From Methylotenera sp. (GTDB lineage: Bacteria > Pseudomonadota > Gammaproteobacteria > Burkholderiales > Methylophilaceae), in NCBI GenBank assembly GCA_028688575.1, contig JAQTXW010000011.1:1-52574 (forward strand): a stretch of 52,574 bases of DNA, read 5' to 3'. Positions 1 to 8,090 of this stretch are shown here, one piece after another. The first letter of the stretch is position 1; each line of letters starts with the position of its first letter. The translations under genes and the position numbers were made by a program. The notes beneath the pieces are model-generated. The model saw only the letters and a program-made list of their open reading frames with translations, made no database searches and was not told the origin of the DNA.

Positions 1-2179
1 CCGTATGCAAATCGCGAAAGAAGCCGTTGCCAAGATGATTGATCGTTACGATGATCTGGGTAATGTGAACGTGAAAATTGTGGATTTCTCAGATACCGTA
101 TCTCAAAGTACTTGGTATGTGGATAACAAAACAGGTGCGGTTTCATATGTCGATGGCTTGCAGCCAGGGGGAGGTACGCGATACTCCACCGCGCTGGATG
201 CAACGATGACAGGGTTCACCCAGCCTGCTGCTGATAAAACGCTGATTTATTTTGTTACCGATGGTGAGCCAACCTCAGGTTATGCTGTTGGTGCCACACA
301 GCAAACACAGTGGCAGAACTTTGTGGATGCAAATGCGGATATTGCTTTTGGTATCGGTATTGGCGCTGCAAGTCTAAACTCTTTGTTACCAATTGCTTAT
401 CCTAATGTGGATGCCGATGGCAATGGTACCGAAGATTACGCGATTCGTGTGAATAACCCAGCGGATCTTTCAGATACCTTGCTGGCTACGGTGGATGGCG
501 GTGTGGTGATCGGTAATGTTTCCGTGCTCTCTGGTAACGGCACAAGTGGTTTGCTTTTAGGCGCTGATGGCGGCAAGTTGCAGAGCGTGGTAGTTGATGG
601 CACGACTTATACCTACAGCGGAACAGGGCCTAGCACGATGGTAATCAACACCCTCAAAGGCGGCCAACTGACGGTTGATTTCTTGGATGGCAGTTATATT
701 TACCAGCTTACAGTGAATCAAACGATACAGAATGAGCAAGAGGTATTCCATGTCACTGCAATAGATAATGATGGGGATACAAAGGCAATTAACTTGACCA
801 TTAATCTTGATTATTTAGCTAATCTGGATACTAATCGGGATATTGTTTTGACTAATGTGACAACGGGCGTGCCAGTGGAAATCTCTGCTGAGGCCTTGAT
901 GCATAACGATACAGTGCGTGGTACCGGCGCTATCAGCAGCACTCAAAATGCAATGAATGGTACGGTGACTGGCACAAGCAATGTGCAGTTTACAGCTAAT
1001 GCAGTGGCGGCTAAAAACATTACGGTTGTGACGCAATCTTCCGATAGTGTTGGCACTCCAGTCAATAACACGCACGAGAATGCAGTGGATCTGACTGACC
1101 GCAGCAAGTTTGGCACGGTGGTTTTGGGAACTCCAGCATGGACCGTGGATAATGCTGGCAGTTCAATCGTGTTTAGTGGTGGGTTAAATAACAGCGGTAC
1201 TGTTCGAGATGTTGATTACGTTAAGGTAAAAATGTATGCGGGCGAACGTGTGTTTATCGATGTGGATAATCAAACGCAAGGTGTGAATGCCTCTGTTGAG
1301 TATTACAACGCAGCAGGCATCTTGCAGACATTTGACGTTGCCACAACGGGTACAGGCACTGGCTTGGCACCAAATGGATATTTCACTGCGCCAGAAACGG
1401 GAGAGTTCTTTATTCGCCTGCAAACCAGTGGTACTGGTACAGCAAGCAATACAAACTACAACCTGGTATTGACCTTGGATAACATTGTGGGACCAATGAC
1501 ACCTTCTGGTGAGTTTGACTATACGGTCACTGAAGATGGCGTTTCAACCACAGCAACAGCGACTGTATTTAACGTGGTGGGTAACACGATTACAGGTAGC
1601 GATGCAGATGAAATTTTAATCGGCGGTGCTACGAGTGATGTACTGATTGGAGGTGCAGGCAGTGATGTACTCATCGGCGGTGCAGGTGAAGACCAGTTAT
1701 TTGGCGGCGCTGGTGTTGACCGTCTGGAGGGTGGTGCAGGTAATGATGGCCTGGATGGTGGCGCAGGCAACGATGTGTTAATCGGCGGGGCAGGTAACGA
1801 TACTTTGACAGGCGGCCTGGGCGCGGATGTGTTCAAGTGGTCGCTGGCGGACGCTGGCAGTGCTGGAGCGCCTGCGTCAGACATTATCACTGATTTTGAT
1901 ACCCTCGCTAACAGTGATAAGCTGGATTTACGCGATTTGCTGCAAGGTGAGATTGGTCAAGGTGTCAGCGCAAACTTGGAAGATTATCTACACTTTGAAA
2001 AAGTGGGGTCTGATACCGTGGTGCATATAAGCAGTAATGGTGGATTTGATAGTGGATACAATCCTGCCGCTGAAGTGCAGACAATTACGTTGCAAAATGT
2101 TGATTTAATTGGCTCATTTAGCAATGATCAGCAGATAATCCAGAACTTAATTGATAATCAGAAATTGATTACAGACTAA
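1..2179 (+). CDS. RTX adhesin / type I secreted VWA protein, 3' part
   Basis: The gene enters from the left edge. The reading frame is open to base 2 and the first VWA strand with its DxSxS metal site is missing, so the ATG at 5 is not the true start. About 725 residues are visible. Residues 1-165 are the rest of a von Willebrand A domain ([10 protein letters not shown], then [12 protein letters not shown]). Residues 165-330 look like tandem beta-sandwich modules. Residues 355-490 resemble a PPC-type domain. Residues 530-610 are GGAGxDxLxGG calcium-binding RTX repeats. The last 110 residues match the VCA0849-type C-terminal signal of type I secretion substrates. It is probably a large biofilm adhesin secreted in one step and exported through the TolC-like protein downstream. 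The repeat number in the missing part is unknown. Confidence 0.85.
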   Translation, partial: RMQIAKEAVAKMIDRYDDLGNVNVKIVDFSDTVSQSTWYVDNKTGAVSYVDGLQPGGGTRYSTALDATMTGFTQPAADKTLIYFVTDGEPTSGYAVGATQQTQWQNFVDANADIAFGIGIGAASLNSLLPIAYPNVDADGNGTEDYAIRVNNPADLSDTLLATVDGGVVIGNVSVLSGNGTSGLLLGADGGKLQSVVVDGTTYTYSGTGPSTMVINTLKGGQLTVDFLDGSYIYQLTVNQTIQNEQEVFHVTAIDNDGDTKAINLTINLDYLANLDTNRDIVLTNVTTGVPVEISAEALMHNDTVRGTGAISSTQNAMNGTVTGTSNVQFTANAVAAKNITVVTQSSDSVGTPVNNTHENAVDLTDRSKFGTVVLGTPAWTVDNAGSSIVFSGGLNNSGTVRDVDYVKVKMYAGERVFIDVDNQTQGVNASVEYYNAAGILQTFDVATTGTGTGLAPNGYFTAPETGEFFIRLQTSGTGTASNTNYNLVLTLDNIVGPMTPSGEFDYTVTEDGVSTTATATVFNVVGNTITGSDADEILIGGATSDVLIGGAGSDVLIGGAGEDQLFGGAGVDRLEGGAGNDGLDGGAGNDVLIGGAGNDTLTGGLGADVFKWSLADAGSAGAPASDIITDFDTLANSDKLDLRDLLQGEIGQGVSANLEDYLHFEKVGSDTVVHISSNGGFDSGYNPAAEVQTITLQNVDLIGSFSNDQQIIQNLIDNQKLITD
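1597..1830 (+). repeat. Tandem RTX nonapeptide repeats
   Basis: About eight tandem copies of a 27-30 base unit encode GGAGNDxLxGG-type nonapeptides. In the RTX family each pair of turns binds calcium in a parallel beta-roll, so the exported chain folds only outside the cell. The near-identity of units (GGCGGTGCAGG recurs) makes this a place where copies could be gained or lost by slippage. Confidence 0.85.
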
Positions 2180-2208
2180 GCAAAATTTTTTAATCGTAGT
2201 GCCATTTG

Positions 2209-2251
2209 ATAACCTCAGATGACTCGTTGAGTTGCCTGAGGTTATTTTATT
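2209..2251 (+). terminator. Rho-independent terminator after the adhesin gene
   Basis: A perfect 10-base inverted repeat, ATAACCTCAG at 2209-2218 and CTGAGGTTAT at 2236-2245, is followed by TTTATT. It lies 30 bases after the adhesin stop codon. The stem is preceded by A/T-rich sequence and could also work in the other direction. Confidence 0.75.
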
Positions 2252-2647
2252 AGACGGTGTCATTATTTCGACGATTTTAATCTATTTTTGTATCTTTAAA
2301 ATGCGATCTGCCATATTATATTGATGATTTATTGACATGCCTGTCAGTGATTTAATAGTGTTATATTAGATTCCACCCAAGCGCTAAAGCTGAATATAAT
2401 TAAAAAAACAAAGTGAGTGCGTTAGTTAAACATGAGATAATCTACGCAACCTGTTGATTAATATGAAACTTATATGTAGTATAAAGAAATGGCACTTTGT
2501 TCATTTCAAACATGCGCGTTATAAGTTTGAAAGCTGGCATTTTTTTTGCTTATTCCCCCCCTAGTTATGCGGGCTTTCAGCATCAATTGCTTGCTTATTT
2601 AATGTGGTGAAAAACCTAAGAAAAAATATTTAACTTAAGGAAGTCTT
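2252..2647. other. Intergenic region before the TolC-like gene
   Basis: This is AT-rich non-coding sequence. No gene is supported in either direction. A TTGACA at 2332-2337 has only a poor -10 candidate 16 bases on (AATAGT), so I do not assign a promoter with confidence. A run of seven C residues occurs near 2556-2562. The region separates the adhesin terminator from the next gene, so that gene is likely to have its own promoter here. Confidence 0.4.
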
Positions 2648-4567
2648 TTGAATAAAAATCTTAATTACAAATTACTTTTTGTTTGTCTGGTTGCGGGTTT
2701 AGCATCTATGGTGAATGGTGTAGCGATGTCAGCAGAGCCCGTTGTTACATTAAAAGATATGGTGGAAAAAACGATCACCTCTAACCCAGAAGTGCAGGCG
2801 CGTTATCATAAGTTTTTAGAGGCGGGGCACGAGCAAGAGGTGATGCGCGGTGGTTTTTTGCCAAAAGCAGACATCGTTTCAAGTTTTAGAGAGCAGGAAA
2901 AGCTCGTTAAAAACATCAATAATACCGCGACGCCAAGCATGAATAATGAGCTGGTGCTACGTCAAATGATATTTGACGGTTTTGCCACCAGTAGCGAGGT
3001 TAAACGGCTAGGGTTTGCCAGCCGAGTTCGTTATTATGAGTTGCAAAGCGCTATGCAGAATACCAGCCTTGAGTTTATGCGTGCCTATATTGATATTTTG
3101 CGTTATCGCGAGCTAACGCAATTTGCTAAAGATAATTATGTTATCCATAAACAGCTGTCTGACCGCATTAAAGACCGTGTGGAGGCTGGTGTAGCAAGGC
3201 GCGTGGATTTGGAGCAGGCCATGGGGCGTTTAGCATTGGCTGAGGCTAATCTGCTCACAGAAACAACTAATCTCCATGATGTAACTGCAAGACTGCAACG
3301 CCTCTATGGCGAGCTACCGCCAGCTACTTTGGAAGCGCCTGCTTTTTATAATGCGGGGGTCGAGGCAAGTGCAGAAGAAGCACTCAAAGTGGCTTATCGA
3401 CAAAATCCTGATTTGCTATCGACCATTGAAGATATCCAAGCCAAACAAAAAGAAATTAAAACTAACGAGGCGCGCTATTTGCCCAGATTAGATTTACAGG
3501 CACGCAAGAATTTAGGCACGAGTTCTGATGGCAAAAATAGTACAAGTGCAGCAGACTTGCTTGAACTCACCATGAACTTTAATTTGTTTAATGGTTTTTC
3601 TGATAAAAATTCGATTTTACAAGCGGCTCAAAAGTTAAATAGCGCACATGATATGCGTGACAAGGCTTGTATTGACACTCGCCAGTTGGTCGTGATTGCT
3701 TATAACGATATTGCACAATTAAAAGAGCAGCGTAAATATCGCGAGCAGCATCGAAACTCAATCGAAAATGCACGTGTAGCTTATCAGAAACAATTTGATA
3801 TTGGCCAGCGTACGCTACTTGATTTATTAGATTCAGAAAATGAGTTTTTTCAGGCTAAGCGCAGTTTGACCAATACCGAATATGACCTGCAAATGGCTTA
3901 CGTGCGCACGTATGCGGGGCAGGGCGAACTGTTAAATAGAATAGGTGCAGTGCGTGGTAACTTGCCTGAATATGCACGTGAAGATTACCAGGATAATGAG
4001 AACATATGTCAGGCAGTAGCACCTACGCAAATGGTGATTGATAAAGCCGCATTATTGGCAGATGCCAAACCTTTGGCTAATGTTTATCCTACATTAGCTA
4101 AGCCTGCTTTAGCTGTGGCGGAAATAAAAGCTGAGCCGATGCCAGCAACATTCGCTTGTAAAGTCGAAGACGTGACTGCCCGTGTGCATGACTGGGGTGC
4201 GGCGTGGCGTCAAAAGGATGCAGATAAATATCTTAAATTTTATGCCGATAGCTTTGTGCCAGAATCACCAGCAGATAAAGCTTCTTGGGAGAAACAGCGC
4301 AGAGAGCGCTTAAGTACGAATGGAAAAATTGGTTTAAAGATTGAAGATTTACAAGTCAGTTGCGATGGTACAAAAGCAAAAGCAACATTTAACCAAGGCT
4401 ATACGCTGACGCGATTTAAAATTAAAAAAACCGCCGATACTGCATGTGAAGTCTGCAATATGAAACGCATCCCGATTGTTGCTTATCAGGATAAAGTTAA
4501 AAAAGAGCTGCAGTTCGAACATGTGAATAATGCATGGCAAATTGTGCGAGAGCTAACGACAGAGTAG
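2648..4567 (+). CDS. TolC-family outer-membrane protein with C-terminal NTF2-like domain
   Basis: This 639-residue protein starts at TTG, with AAGGAAG about five bases upstream; no ATG fits as well. Residues 1-29 are a signal peptide ending near AMSA. Residues 32-440 are two OEP (TolC) repeats of long coiled-coil helices and beta strands, as in the LapE/AggA type of type I secretion channel. After a Pro/Ala-rich linker, residues 500-639 form an extra domain (DWGAAWRQKDADKYLKFYADSF) that resembles the NTF2/SnoaL-like fold seen at the C-terminus of some cell-wall and secretion proteins. TolC proteins are usually 430-490 residues, so the tail is an addition. It lies next to the RTX adhesin and probably forms its exit pore. 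The inner-membrane ABC and adaptor genes are not visible. Confidence 0.85.
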   Translation: MNKNLNYKLLFVCLVAGLASMVNGVAMSAEPVVTLKDMVEKTITSNPEVQARYHKFLEAGHEQEVMRGGFLPKADIVSSFREQEKLVKNINNTATPSMNNELVLRQMIFDGFATSSEVKRLGFASRVRYYELQSAMQNTSLEFMRAYIDILRYRELTQFAKDNYVIHKQLSDRIKDRVEAGVARRVDLEQAMGRLALAEANLLTETTNLHDVTARLQRLYGELPPATLEAPAFYNAGVEASAEEALKVAYRQNPDLLSTIEDIQAKQKEIKTNEARYLPRLDLQARKNLGTSSDGKNSTSAADLLELTMNFNLFNGFSDKNSILQAAQKLNSAHDMRDKACIDTRQLVVIAYNDIAQLKEQRKYREQHRNSIENARVAYQKQFDIGQRTLLDLLDSENEFFQAKRSLTNTEYDLQMAYVRTYAGQGELLNRIGAVRGNLPEYAREDYQDNENICQAVAPTQMVIDKAALLADAKPLANVYPTLAKPALAVAEIKAEPMPATFACKVEDVTARVHDWGAAWRQKDADKYLKFYADSFVPESPADKASWEKQRRERLSTNGKIGLKIEDLQVSCDGTKAKATFNQGYTLTRFKIKKTADTACEVCNMKRIPIVAYQDKVKKELQFEHVNNAWQIVRELTTE

Positions 4568-4613
4568 ATACCGCATATTGCTGCGTCAAAGTAATCGCAT
4601 AACTTGCAAAAAG

Positions 4614-4640
4614 CGCATCTGAATTTGGTGCGTTTTTTTA
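4614..4640 (+). terminator. Terminator after the TolC-like gene
   Basis: A 6-base stem, CGCATC at 4614-4619 and GGTGCG at 4627-4632 with one G-T pair, is extended by A and T runs on either side and followed by seven T residues. It lies 46 bases after the stop codon. Confidence 0.7.
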
Positions 4641-4882
4641 ACTAACTCAATATTAACAAATGCTATGTTGATTATGCCGCTAGACTCTAACTTGAACTTG
4701 GACATTCCATTTGGCGCTATGACACCTGCTTGAATGGCAATTACCTCACTTTACCTTTTTTTGAGCAAAAAAAATCACTCAGCTATGCCAGCTTGACACT
4801 TCAAGCCTTAATGTAATTTTTGGTTTGAATGTTACTAAATTAGGGGTGATGACAAAAAAATAATATTTTTACAAATTTTTTG

Positions 4883-4910
4883 CTGACAAAATTGCTGTAA
4901 GTGTTAGAAT
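4883..4910 (+). promoter_or_regulatory. Promoter of tRNA-Leu
   Basis: CTGACA at 4883-4888 and TAGAAT at 4905-4910 are separated by 16 bases and are close to the sigma-70 consensus. The expected start would lie near 4917, about 25 bases before the mature tRNA. Confidence 0.6.
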
Positions 4911-4942
4911 ACGCACCGCAATTTGATGTGCACCTTCCATCC

Positions 4943-5029
4943 GCCCGGGTGGTGAAATTGGTAGACACAAGAGACTTAAAATCTCTCGATCGCAAGGTCG
5001 TGCCGGTTCGATTCCGGCCCCGGGCACCA
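4943..5029 (+). tRNA. tRNA-Leu (anticodon UAA)
   Basis: The acceptor stem pairs GCCCGGG (4943-4949) with CCCGGGC (5019-5025). The D arm contains GGTAGAC. The anticodon stem AGAGA/TCTCT encloses CTTAAAA, giving anticodon TAA at 4977-4979. A long variable arm, as expected for leucine tRNA, is followed by the T arm with GGTTCGATTCC. CCA is encoded at 5027-5029. The 3' part of this gene is repeated imperfectly at 8050-8072, which suggests that it served as an integration site. Confidence 0.95.
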
Positions 5030-5031
5030 TA
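5007..5031 (+). repeat. Putative att site, tRNA-side copy
   Basis: The last part of tRNA-Leu, from TTCGA of the T arm through CACCATA, is repeated imperfectly at 8050-8072. It is the intact half of a possible direct-repeat pair flanking the toxin-antitoxin and fic genes. Confidence 0.45.
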
Positions 5032-5040
5032 AGATTCAAT

Positions 5041-5060
5041 GAGTTAACTGATTTTAACTC
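5041..5060 (+). terminator. Weak hairpin after tRNA-Leu
   Basis: GAGTTAA (5041-5047) and TTAACTC (5054-5060) form a 7-base stem with a 6-base loop, starting 12 bases after the tRNA. No T run follows, so termination here is only a possibility. Confidence 0.3.
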
Positions 5061-5350
5061 TCTCGGAACACCTAAAAAAACCTCCTTGTGACACACTTTT
5101 GACACAGTGTGGCGAAAAATGGCATCACCAAACAGCACGCATATTAGCGAGTGGTCTTTCAAATAATCCACGAACTTCAAGCACTTGTGATTTGTTTCCA
5201 GAGCTGCTGAAATTCACAAAAAATGGAAAATACACCGCGCTGTTTGACACGCAGAAGTCTCGCGAGACCATTACCCCCCTCTTAATCATAAAGAACAGTT
5301 CTAGTGTGCAGTTATGGCTATCAGGAAATCAGCATCAATTTTATTGTTGT

Positions 5351-5371
5351 CTATACTTTTTAAGAGTATAG
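5351..5371 (+). promoter_or_regulatory. Inverted-repeat operator overlapping a -10 element, upstream of higB
   Basis: A perfect 7-base inverted repeat, CTATACT (5351-5357) and AGTATAG (5365-5371), has a 7-base spacer. It ends seven bases before the toxin ATG. TATACT within the left arm would serve as a -10 box. Antitoxins of this type normally repress their own promoter by binding such a repeat with their HTH domain. That it works this way here is inferred. Confidence 0.55.
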
Positions 5372-5378
5372 TTACTAC

Positions 5379-5693
5379 ATGTTTACCGTAATCGAGACAA
5401 GTGTATTTATTAAATATGCAAAACAAATATGGGCTGATGATGAACGCATTGAGTTTATCAATTGGATTGCAATTAATCCATTGGCAGGCGATGTCATACC
5501 AAACAGCGGTGGTTGCCGCAAGGTGCGTTGGTCACGTCAAGGAATGGGTAAACGTGGCGGTGTGAGAGTGATTTATTTTAATCAACTTGAACTGGGTAAG
5601 ATTGGTTTATTGATTGTGTATGCAAAATCTAAATTTGATAACTTACCCGCTGAATTTTTTGCACAAATTAAAGAGGAGTTTAATCATGACTAA
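5379..5693 (+). CDS. RelE/HigB-type toxin
   Basis: This 104-residue protein looks like the RelE/ParE fold of the HigB2 type. It has a conserved segment CRKVRWSRQGMGKRGGVRVIY followed by LLIVYAKSKFDNL and a C-terminal helix (DNLPAEFFAQIKEEF). Family members bind the ribosomal A site and cleave mRNA. The clustered Arg/Lys residues in the middle segment would be the RNA-contact face. The stop overlaps the antitoxin start by 8 bases. The toxin-before-antitoxin order is typical of higBA-like pairs. Which branch of the family it belongs to is not certain. The gene is visibly AT-rich compared with the fhc genes to its right. Confidence 0.85.
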   Translation: MFTVIETSVFIKYAKQIWADDERIEFINWIAINPLAGDVIPNSGGCRKVRWSRQGMGKRGGVRVIYFNQLELGKIGLLIVYAKSKFDNLPAEFFAQIKEEFNHD

Positions 5694-5976
5694 AGATATT
5701 GAATTGGAGCAATTCAAAGCGGATTTATTAGCTTCTGCGCGTGAGTTAAAATCTGGTAAGGTTACACGCGCAACGCTAGTTGAAATACCTGCTGTTGTGA
5801 GCGTTCGTCACAACACAGGGCTTTCCCAAAGTCAATTTGCTAGTTTATTGGGCGTGTCTGTACGCACGCTTCAGGGTTGGGAGCAAGGAAGAATTGCGCC
5901 TTCAGGTGCTGCCAGAACATTAATTACTGTAGCGACAAAACACCCTGAAGTTTTGCGAGAGTTGCTTGCTGCTTAG
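5686..5976 (+). CDS. HigA-type antitoxin, HTH/XRE protein
   Basis: This 96-residue protein starts at ATG 5686, inside the last codons of the toxin gene, with AAGAGGAG as a strong ribosome site eight bases upstream. A longer in-frame start at 5614 lies deep in the toxin gene and lacks such a site. Residues 35-90 form an XRE helix-turn-helix (TGLSQSQFASLLGVSVRTLQ, then GWEQGR). The N-terminal 30 residues are probably the toxin-binding part. It would neutralise the neighbouring toxin and repress the shared promoter at the 5351-5371 repeat. Confidence 0.87.
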   Translation: MTKDIELEQFKADLLASARELKSGKVTRATLVEIPAVVSVRHNTGLSQSQFASLLGVSVRTLQGWEQGRIAPSGAARTLITVATKHPEVLRELLAA

Positions 5977-6541
5977 CAAATTAACCTATTGTTACAGACT
6001 CTATCCAGTGCCCACCTCCATCATCTTTGGCGCACCAAATTAAACAATAAATTAGCTCTTCTTAAAGCTTCTTTATTCTTCATAATTCTCCTACATTTTT
6101 CTACTGCGCTGTGGGATAGGTGTGAGATGAATCTTTGGTTCAAATATACCAATCTACATTAGTCCTCGTTGTTCTTCTATTGACTGATAGTTCTGTTCTG
6201 GAATTATTCAATTTTACGCTTGCGTGTGCTTTAGTGACAATGCATAAGCCACCTGCTGTTTTTCTGAAACCAGTGAGGGTTAGTCCTAGCTTGGGTAATT
6301 TTGATCTGAGTAAAGGACGGGGGTGCAGCATAACTATTATTTAAGCTGCTAGTTGGGCGCAAGAGTCATGCAAGAACGTAGTGCACTACAGAAGGTTAAG
6401 TCGCAACCTTTAGTTAAAAAGTAAAATGCTACGAGCCATTTTAACTTGTATGTAACGATTATGCGATAATAAACCCTTTTTATTACCGCAAATTTAGCGG
6501 TGATGGTTGACTATGCGGTAATAACATGCAATTATCACCGC
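5977..6541. other. Region between the antitoxin and fic
   Basis: A 565-base stretch without a supported gene. Two opposed open frames cover 6135-6344 but have no recognisable domain or ribosome site. The right end, from 6481, holds repeated GCGGTAAT-type sites listed separately. Confidence 0.4.
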
Positions 6542-6560
6542 ATGAGTAGCGGTAATTATC
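6481..6560 (+). promoter_or_regulatory. Cluster of five GCGGTRAT sites around the fic start
   Basis: Five copies of a GCGGTAAT-like motif lie within 80 bases in alternating orientation: TATTACCGC (6481, reverse), GCGGTGAT (6496, forward), GCGGTAATA (6515, forward), ATTATCACCGC (6531, reverse) and GCGGTAATTA (6549, forward). Copies at 6481-6490 and 6514-6523 make a perfect 10-base inverted repeat. They surround the chosen fic ATG, and a related ATGCGATAAT lies at 6461. This looks like a multi-site operator; the binding protein is unknown. Confidence 0.5.
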
Positions 6561-7663
6561 AAAAATATATCTGGCAACAAGCTGAATGGCCGCAATGGTC
6601 GTTTAATCCAGCGGCATTTTCACAACTATTATCGCAGGTTAATCTTGAGCGCGGTCGCTTGCTTGGTTCTATGCAAGCGTTGGGCTTTAAACTGGCTGAA
6701 GAGGCTAGCCTTAAAGTATTAACCAGCGAAGTAGTTAAATCGAGTGAGATAGAAGGTGAGCGACTTAATCCTGAAGCGGTACGGTCATCCATAGCTAGAA
6801 GGTTAGGCATAGAGGCTGGTGGTCTTGTGCCGTCGGATAAGCATATCGATGGTGTTGTGGAAATGGTGTTAGATGCTACACGCAATTGCAGTGCAGCATT
6901 AACACAAGAGCGTTTATTTGGCTGGCACGCAGCACTTTTCCCTACAGGTCATAGTGGCATGTTCAAACTCACCGTTGCAGCCTACAGAGATGATGCAGCA
7001 GGAGCAATGCAAGTAGTTTCAGGTGGGATAGACCATGAGAAAGTGCATTATGAAGCACCTTCAGCCGCAGTAATTCAAACTGAGATGACACATTTTTTAG
7101 ATTGGTTTAATAATGAACTGGGATTAGACCCCGTCATCAAGGCTGGGTTAGCACACTTGTGGTTTGTTACTTTGCACCCGTTTGATGACGGTAACGGGCG
7201 TATAGGTCGCGCTATATGTGATATGGCTTTGGCTCGTGCGGATGGTTCCGCACAAAGGTTTTATAGTTTATCCGCACAAATGCAGCGTGAGCGTGATGAC
7301 TACTACAATAGCTTAGAGCAAGCGCAAAAAGGCACTTTAGATGTGACTGCCTGGCTAACTTGGTTCTTAGGTTGTTTGTTACGTGCAGTGCAAAGTGCGA
7401 ATGAAGAACTGAAAGGCGTAGTGTATTTAGCTAACTTAAGTCATCACCTGCCAAGTGGTAAGTTAAATGAACGCCAAATGAAAATGCTAAACATGATGAT
7501 GCACGGGTTTAATGGCAATCTCACAACAGGTAAGTGGGCAAAGATTGCACAGTGTTCTACCGATAGTGCTTTGCGTGATATTAGTGAGCTAGTTGAGTTA
7601 GGTGTTTTACTAAAAGCTGGCGAGTCAAAACGTGCCACTCATTATGTTTTAAGTGAGTTTTAA
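6542..7663 (+). CDS. Fic-family AMP-transferase with N-terminal DUF4172-like domain
   Basis: With the ATG at 6542 the protein has 373 residues. A GTG/ATG 42 bases upstream would put 14 unrelated residues before the usual start of this family (YIWQQxxWPxW). Residues 8-85 resemble DUF4172, and a Fic core covers about 110-260. The catalytic loop is complete: HPFDDGNGRIGR at 212-223, with H212 as the base. S67-x-x-x-E71-G72 matches the inhibitory motif of class II Fic proteins, in which the Glu blocks ATP binding. A C-terminal winged-helix-like region follows (about 315-373). Such enzymes transfer AMP from ATP to target proteins; the target here is unknown. It may act as a self-contained toxin with built-in inhibition. 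It lies in the tRNA-Leu island. Confidence 0.88.
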   Translation: MSSGNYQKYIWQQAEWPQWSFNPAAFSQLLSQVNLERGRLLGSMQALGFKLAEEASLKVLTSEVVKSSEIEGERLNPEAVRSSIARRLGIEAGGLVPSDKHIDGVVEMVLDATRNCSAALTQERLFGWHAALFPTGHSGMFKLTVAAYRDDAAGAMQVVSGGIDHEKVHYEAPSAAVIQTEMTHFLDWFNNELGLDPVIKAGLAHLWFVTLHPFDDGNGRIGRAICDMALARADGSAQRFYSLSAQMQRERDDYYNSLEQAQKGTLDVTAWLTWFLGCLLRAVQSANEELKGVVYLANLSHHLPSGKLNERQMKMLNMMMHGFNGNLTTGKWAKIAQCSTDSALRDISELVELGVLLKAGESKRATHYVLSEF

Positions 7664-7770
7664 TGACTCGTATTATTATATCAATGTCCGGAGATTTGAG
7701 TTTAGACATATAGTAACTCATTGAATAAGTTCACTAAATGACATATTTTTCTGTAACAGAGTATTGCATC

Positions 7771-7911
7771 ATGACTGCTTCACATTCTACAGAAAATATA
7801 TTCGATAAGCTAAACTCGGCACTAATAGATCAGTATGGAGTCCGCGCTCCATTAACTAAGTATCACGAATTACGCTCACATAAGACGTGGGCTTTTTATC
7901 ATGCTAGATAA
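7771..7911 (+). CDS. Possible small protein of 46 residues
   Basis: An ATG-to-TAA frame of 46 codons lies alone between fic and the att-like repeat. The product begins MTASHSTENIFDKLNSALID and ends in a basic, aromatic segment (HELRSHKTWAFYHAR). I do not recognise a family. CAGAG about ten bases upstream is a weak ribosome site. It may be a real small gene or the 5' remnant of a longer island gene, because the sequence after it is AT-rich and non-coding. Confidence 0.3.
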   Translation: MTASHSTENIFDKLNSALIDQYGVRAPLTKYHELRSHKTWAFYHAR

Positions 7912-8049
7912 CCCAAAAATTACGTATTGAGGCCATCAAAACGAAGTCATGTTTTGGTAATTATGCAGAATATCGAAATAAATATTATAGGGGTAGTTTT
8001 TTTAATAGTCCGTTAAGTTACCAATATTTATAGCTGTCCAGATGTTTTT

Positions 8050-8072
8050 TTCGACTCTGGCTCCGCACCATA
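8050..8072 (+). repeat. Putative att site, degenerate copy of the tRNA-Leu 3' end
   Basis: Blocks TTCGA, TC, GGC, CCG and CACCATA occur in the same order and spacing as in the tRNA (5007-5031). There are three substitutions and a 2-base gap. It is on the same strand as the tRNA, as expected for the far junction of an element integrated at a tRNA 3' end. No complete tRNA can be built here because T residues precede TTCGA. Confidence 0.45.
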
Positions 8073-8090
8073 TAAAACAGGTTTTCTGTA

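Larger units (their letters stand above)
4568..4942. other. Intergenic region between the TolC-like gene and tRNA-Leu
   Basis: This holds the TolC-side terminator at its left end and the tRNA promoter at its right end. The middle, about 4641-4880, is AT-rich and shows no supported gene or repeat. Confidence 0.5.
5030..5378. other. Region between tRNA-Leu and the toxin gene
   Basis: No gene is supported. Short open frames occur on both strands, but none has a recognisable domain, and the minus-strand one runs through the tRNA itself. No integrase remnant could be recognised. The right end holds the inverted repeat next to the toxin start. Confidence 0.4.
7664..8090. other. Region between fic and the fhc operon
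   Basis: It contains the possible 46-codon gene at 7771-7911 and the imperfect tRNA 3'-end copy at 8050-8072. The rest is AT-rich with no recognisable gene. The fhc operon ends at 8091 on the other strand, with no clear terminator stem. Confidence 0.4.

Noticed and set aside
1519-1890. Minus-strand frame with PAPP repeats
   Set aside because: It is the mirror of the RTX repeat DNA; the proline repeats come from the GGTGGTGCAGG-type units read backwards.
4869-5180. Minus-strand open frame through tRNA-Leu
   Set aside because: It reads through the tRNA in antisense, with the well-known false product containing VPGAGIEPAR; not a gene.
5099-5371. Plus-strand frame of 90 codons between the tRNA and toxin
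   Set aside because: No ribosome site, no domain, and a Cys/Tyr-rich, low-quality end; probably random in AT-rich sequence.
6135-6344. Opposed small frames upstream of fic
   Set aside because: Neither strand has a recognisable domain or ribosome site, and each is the shadow of the other.
8050-8072. A second tRNA gene
   Set aside because: Only a T-arm-to-CCA-like stretch is present; no 5' half or paired acceptor stem could be built.
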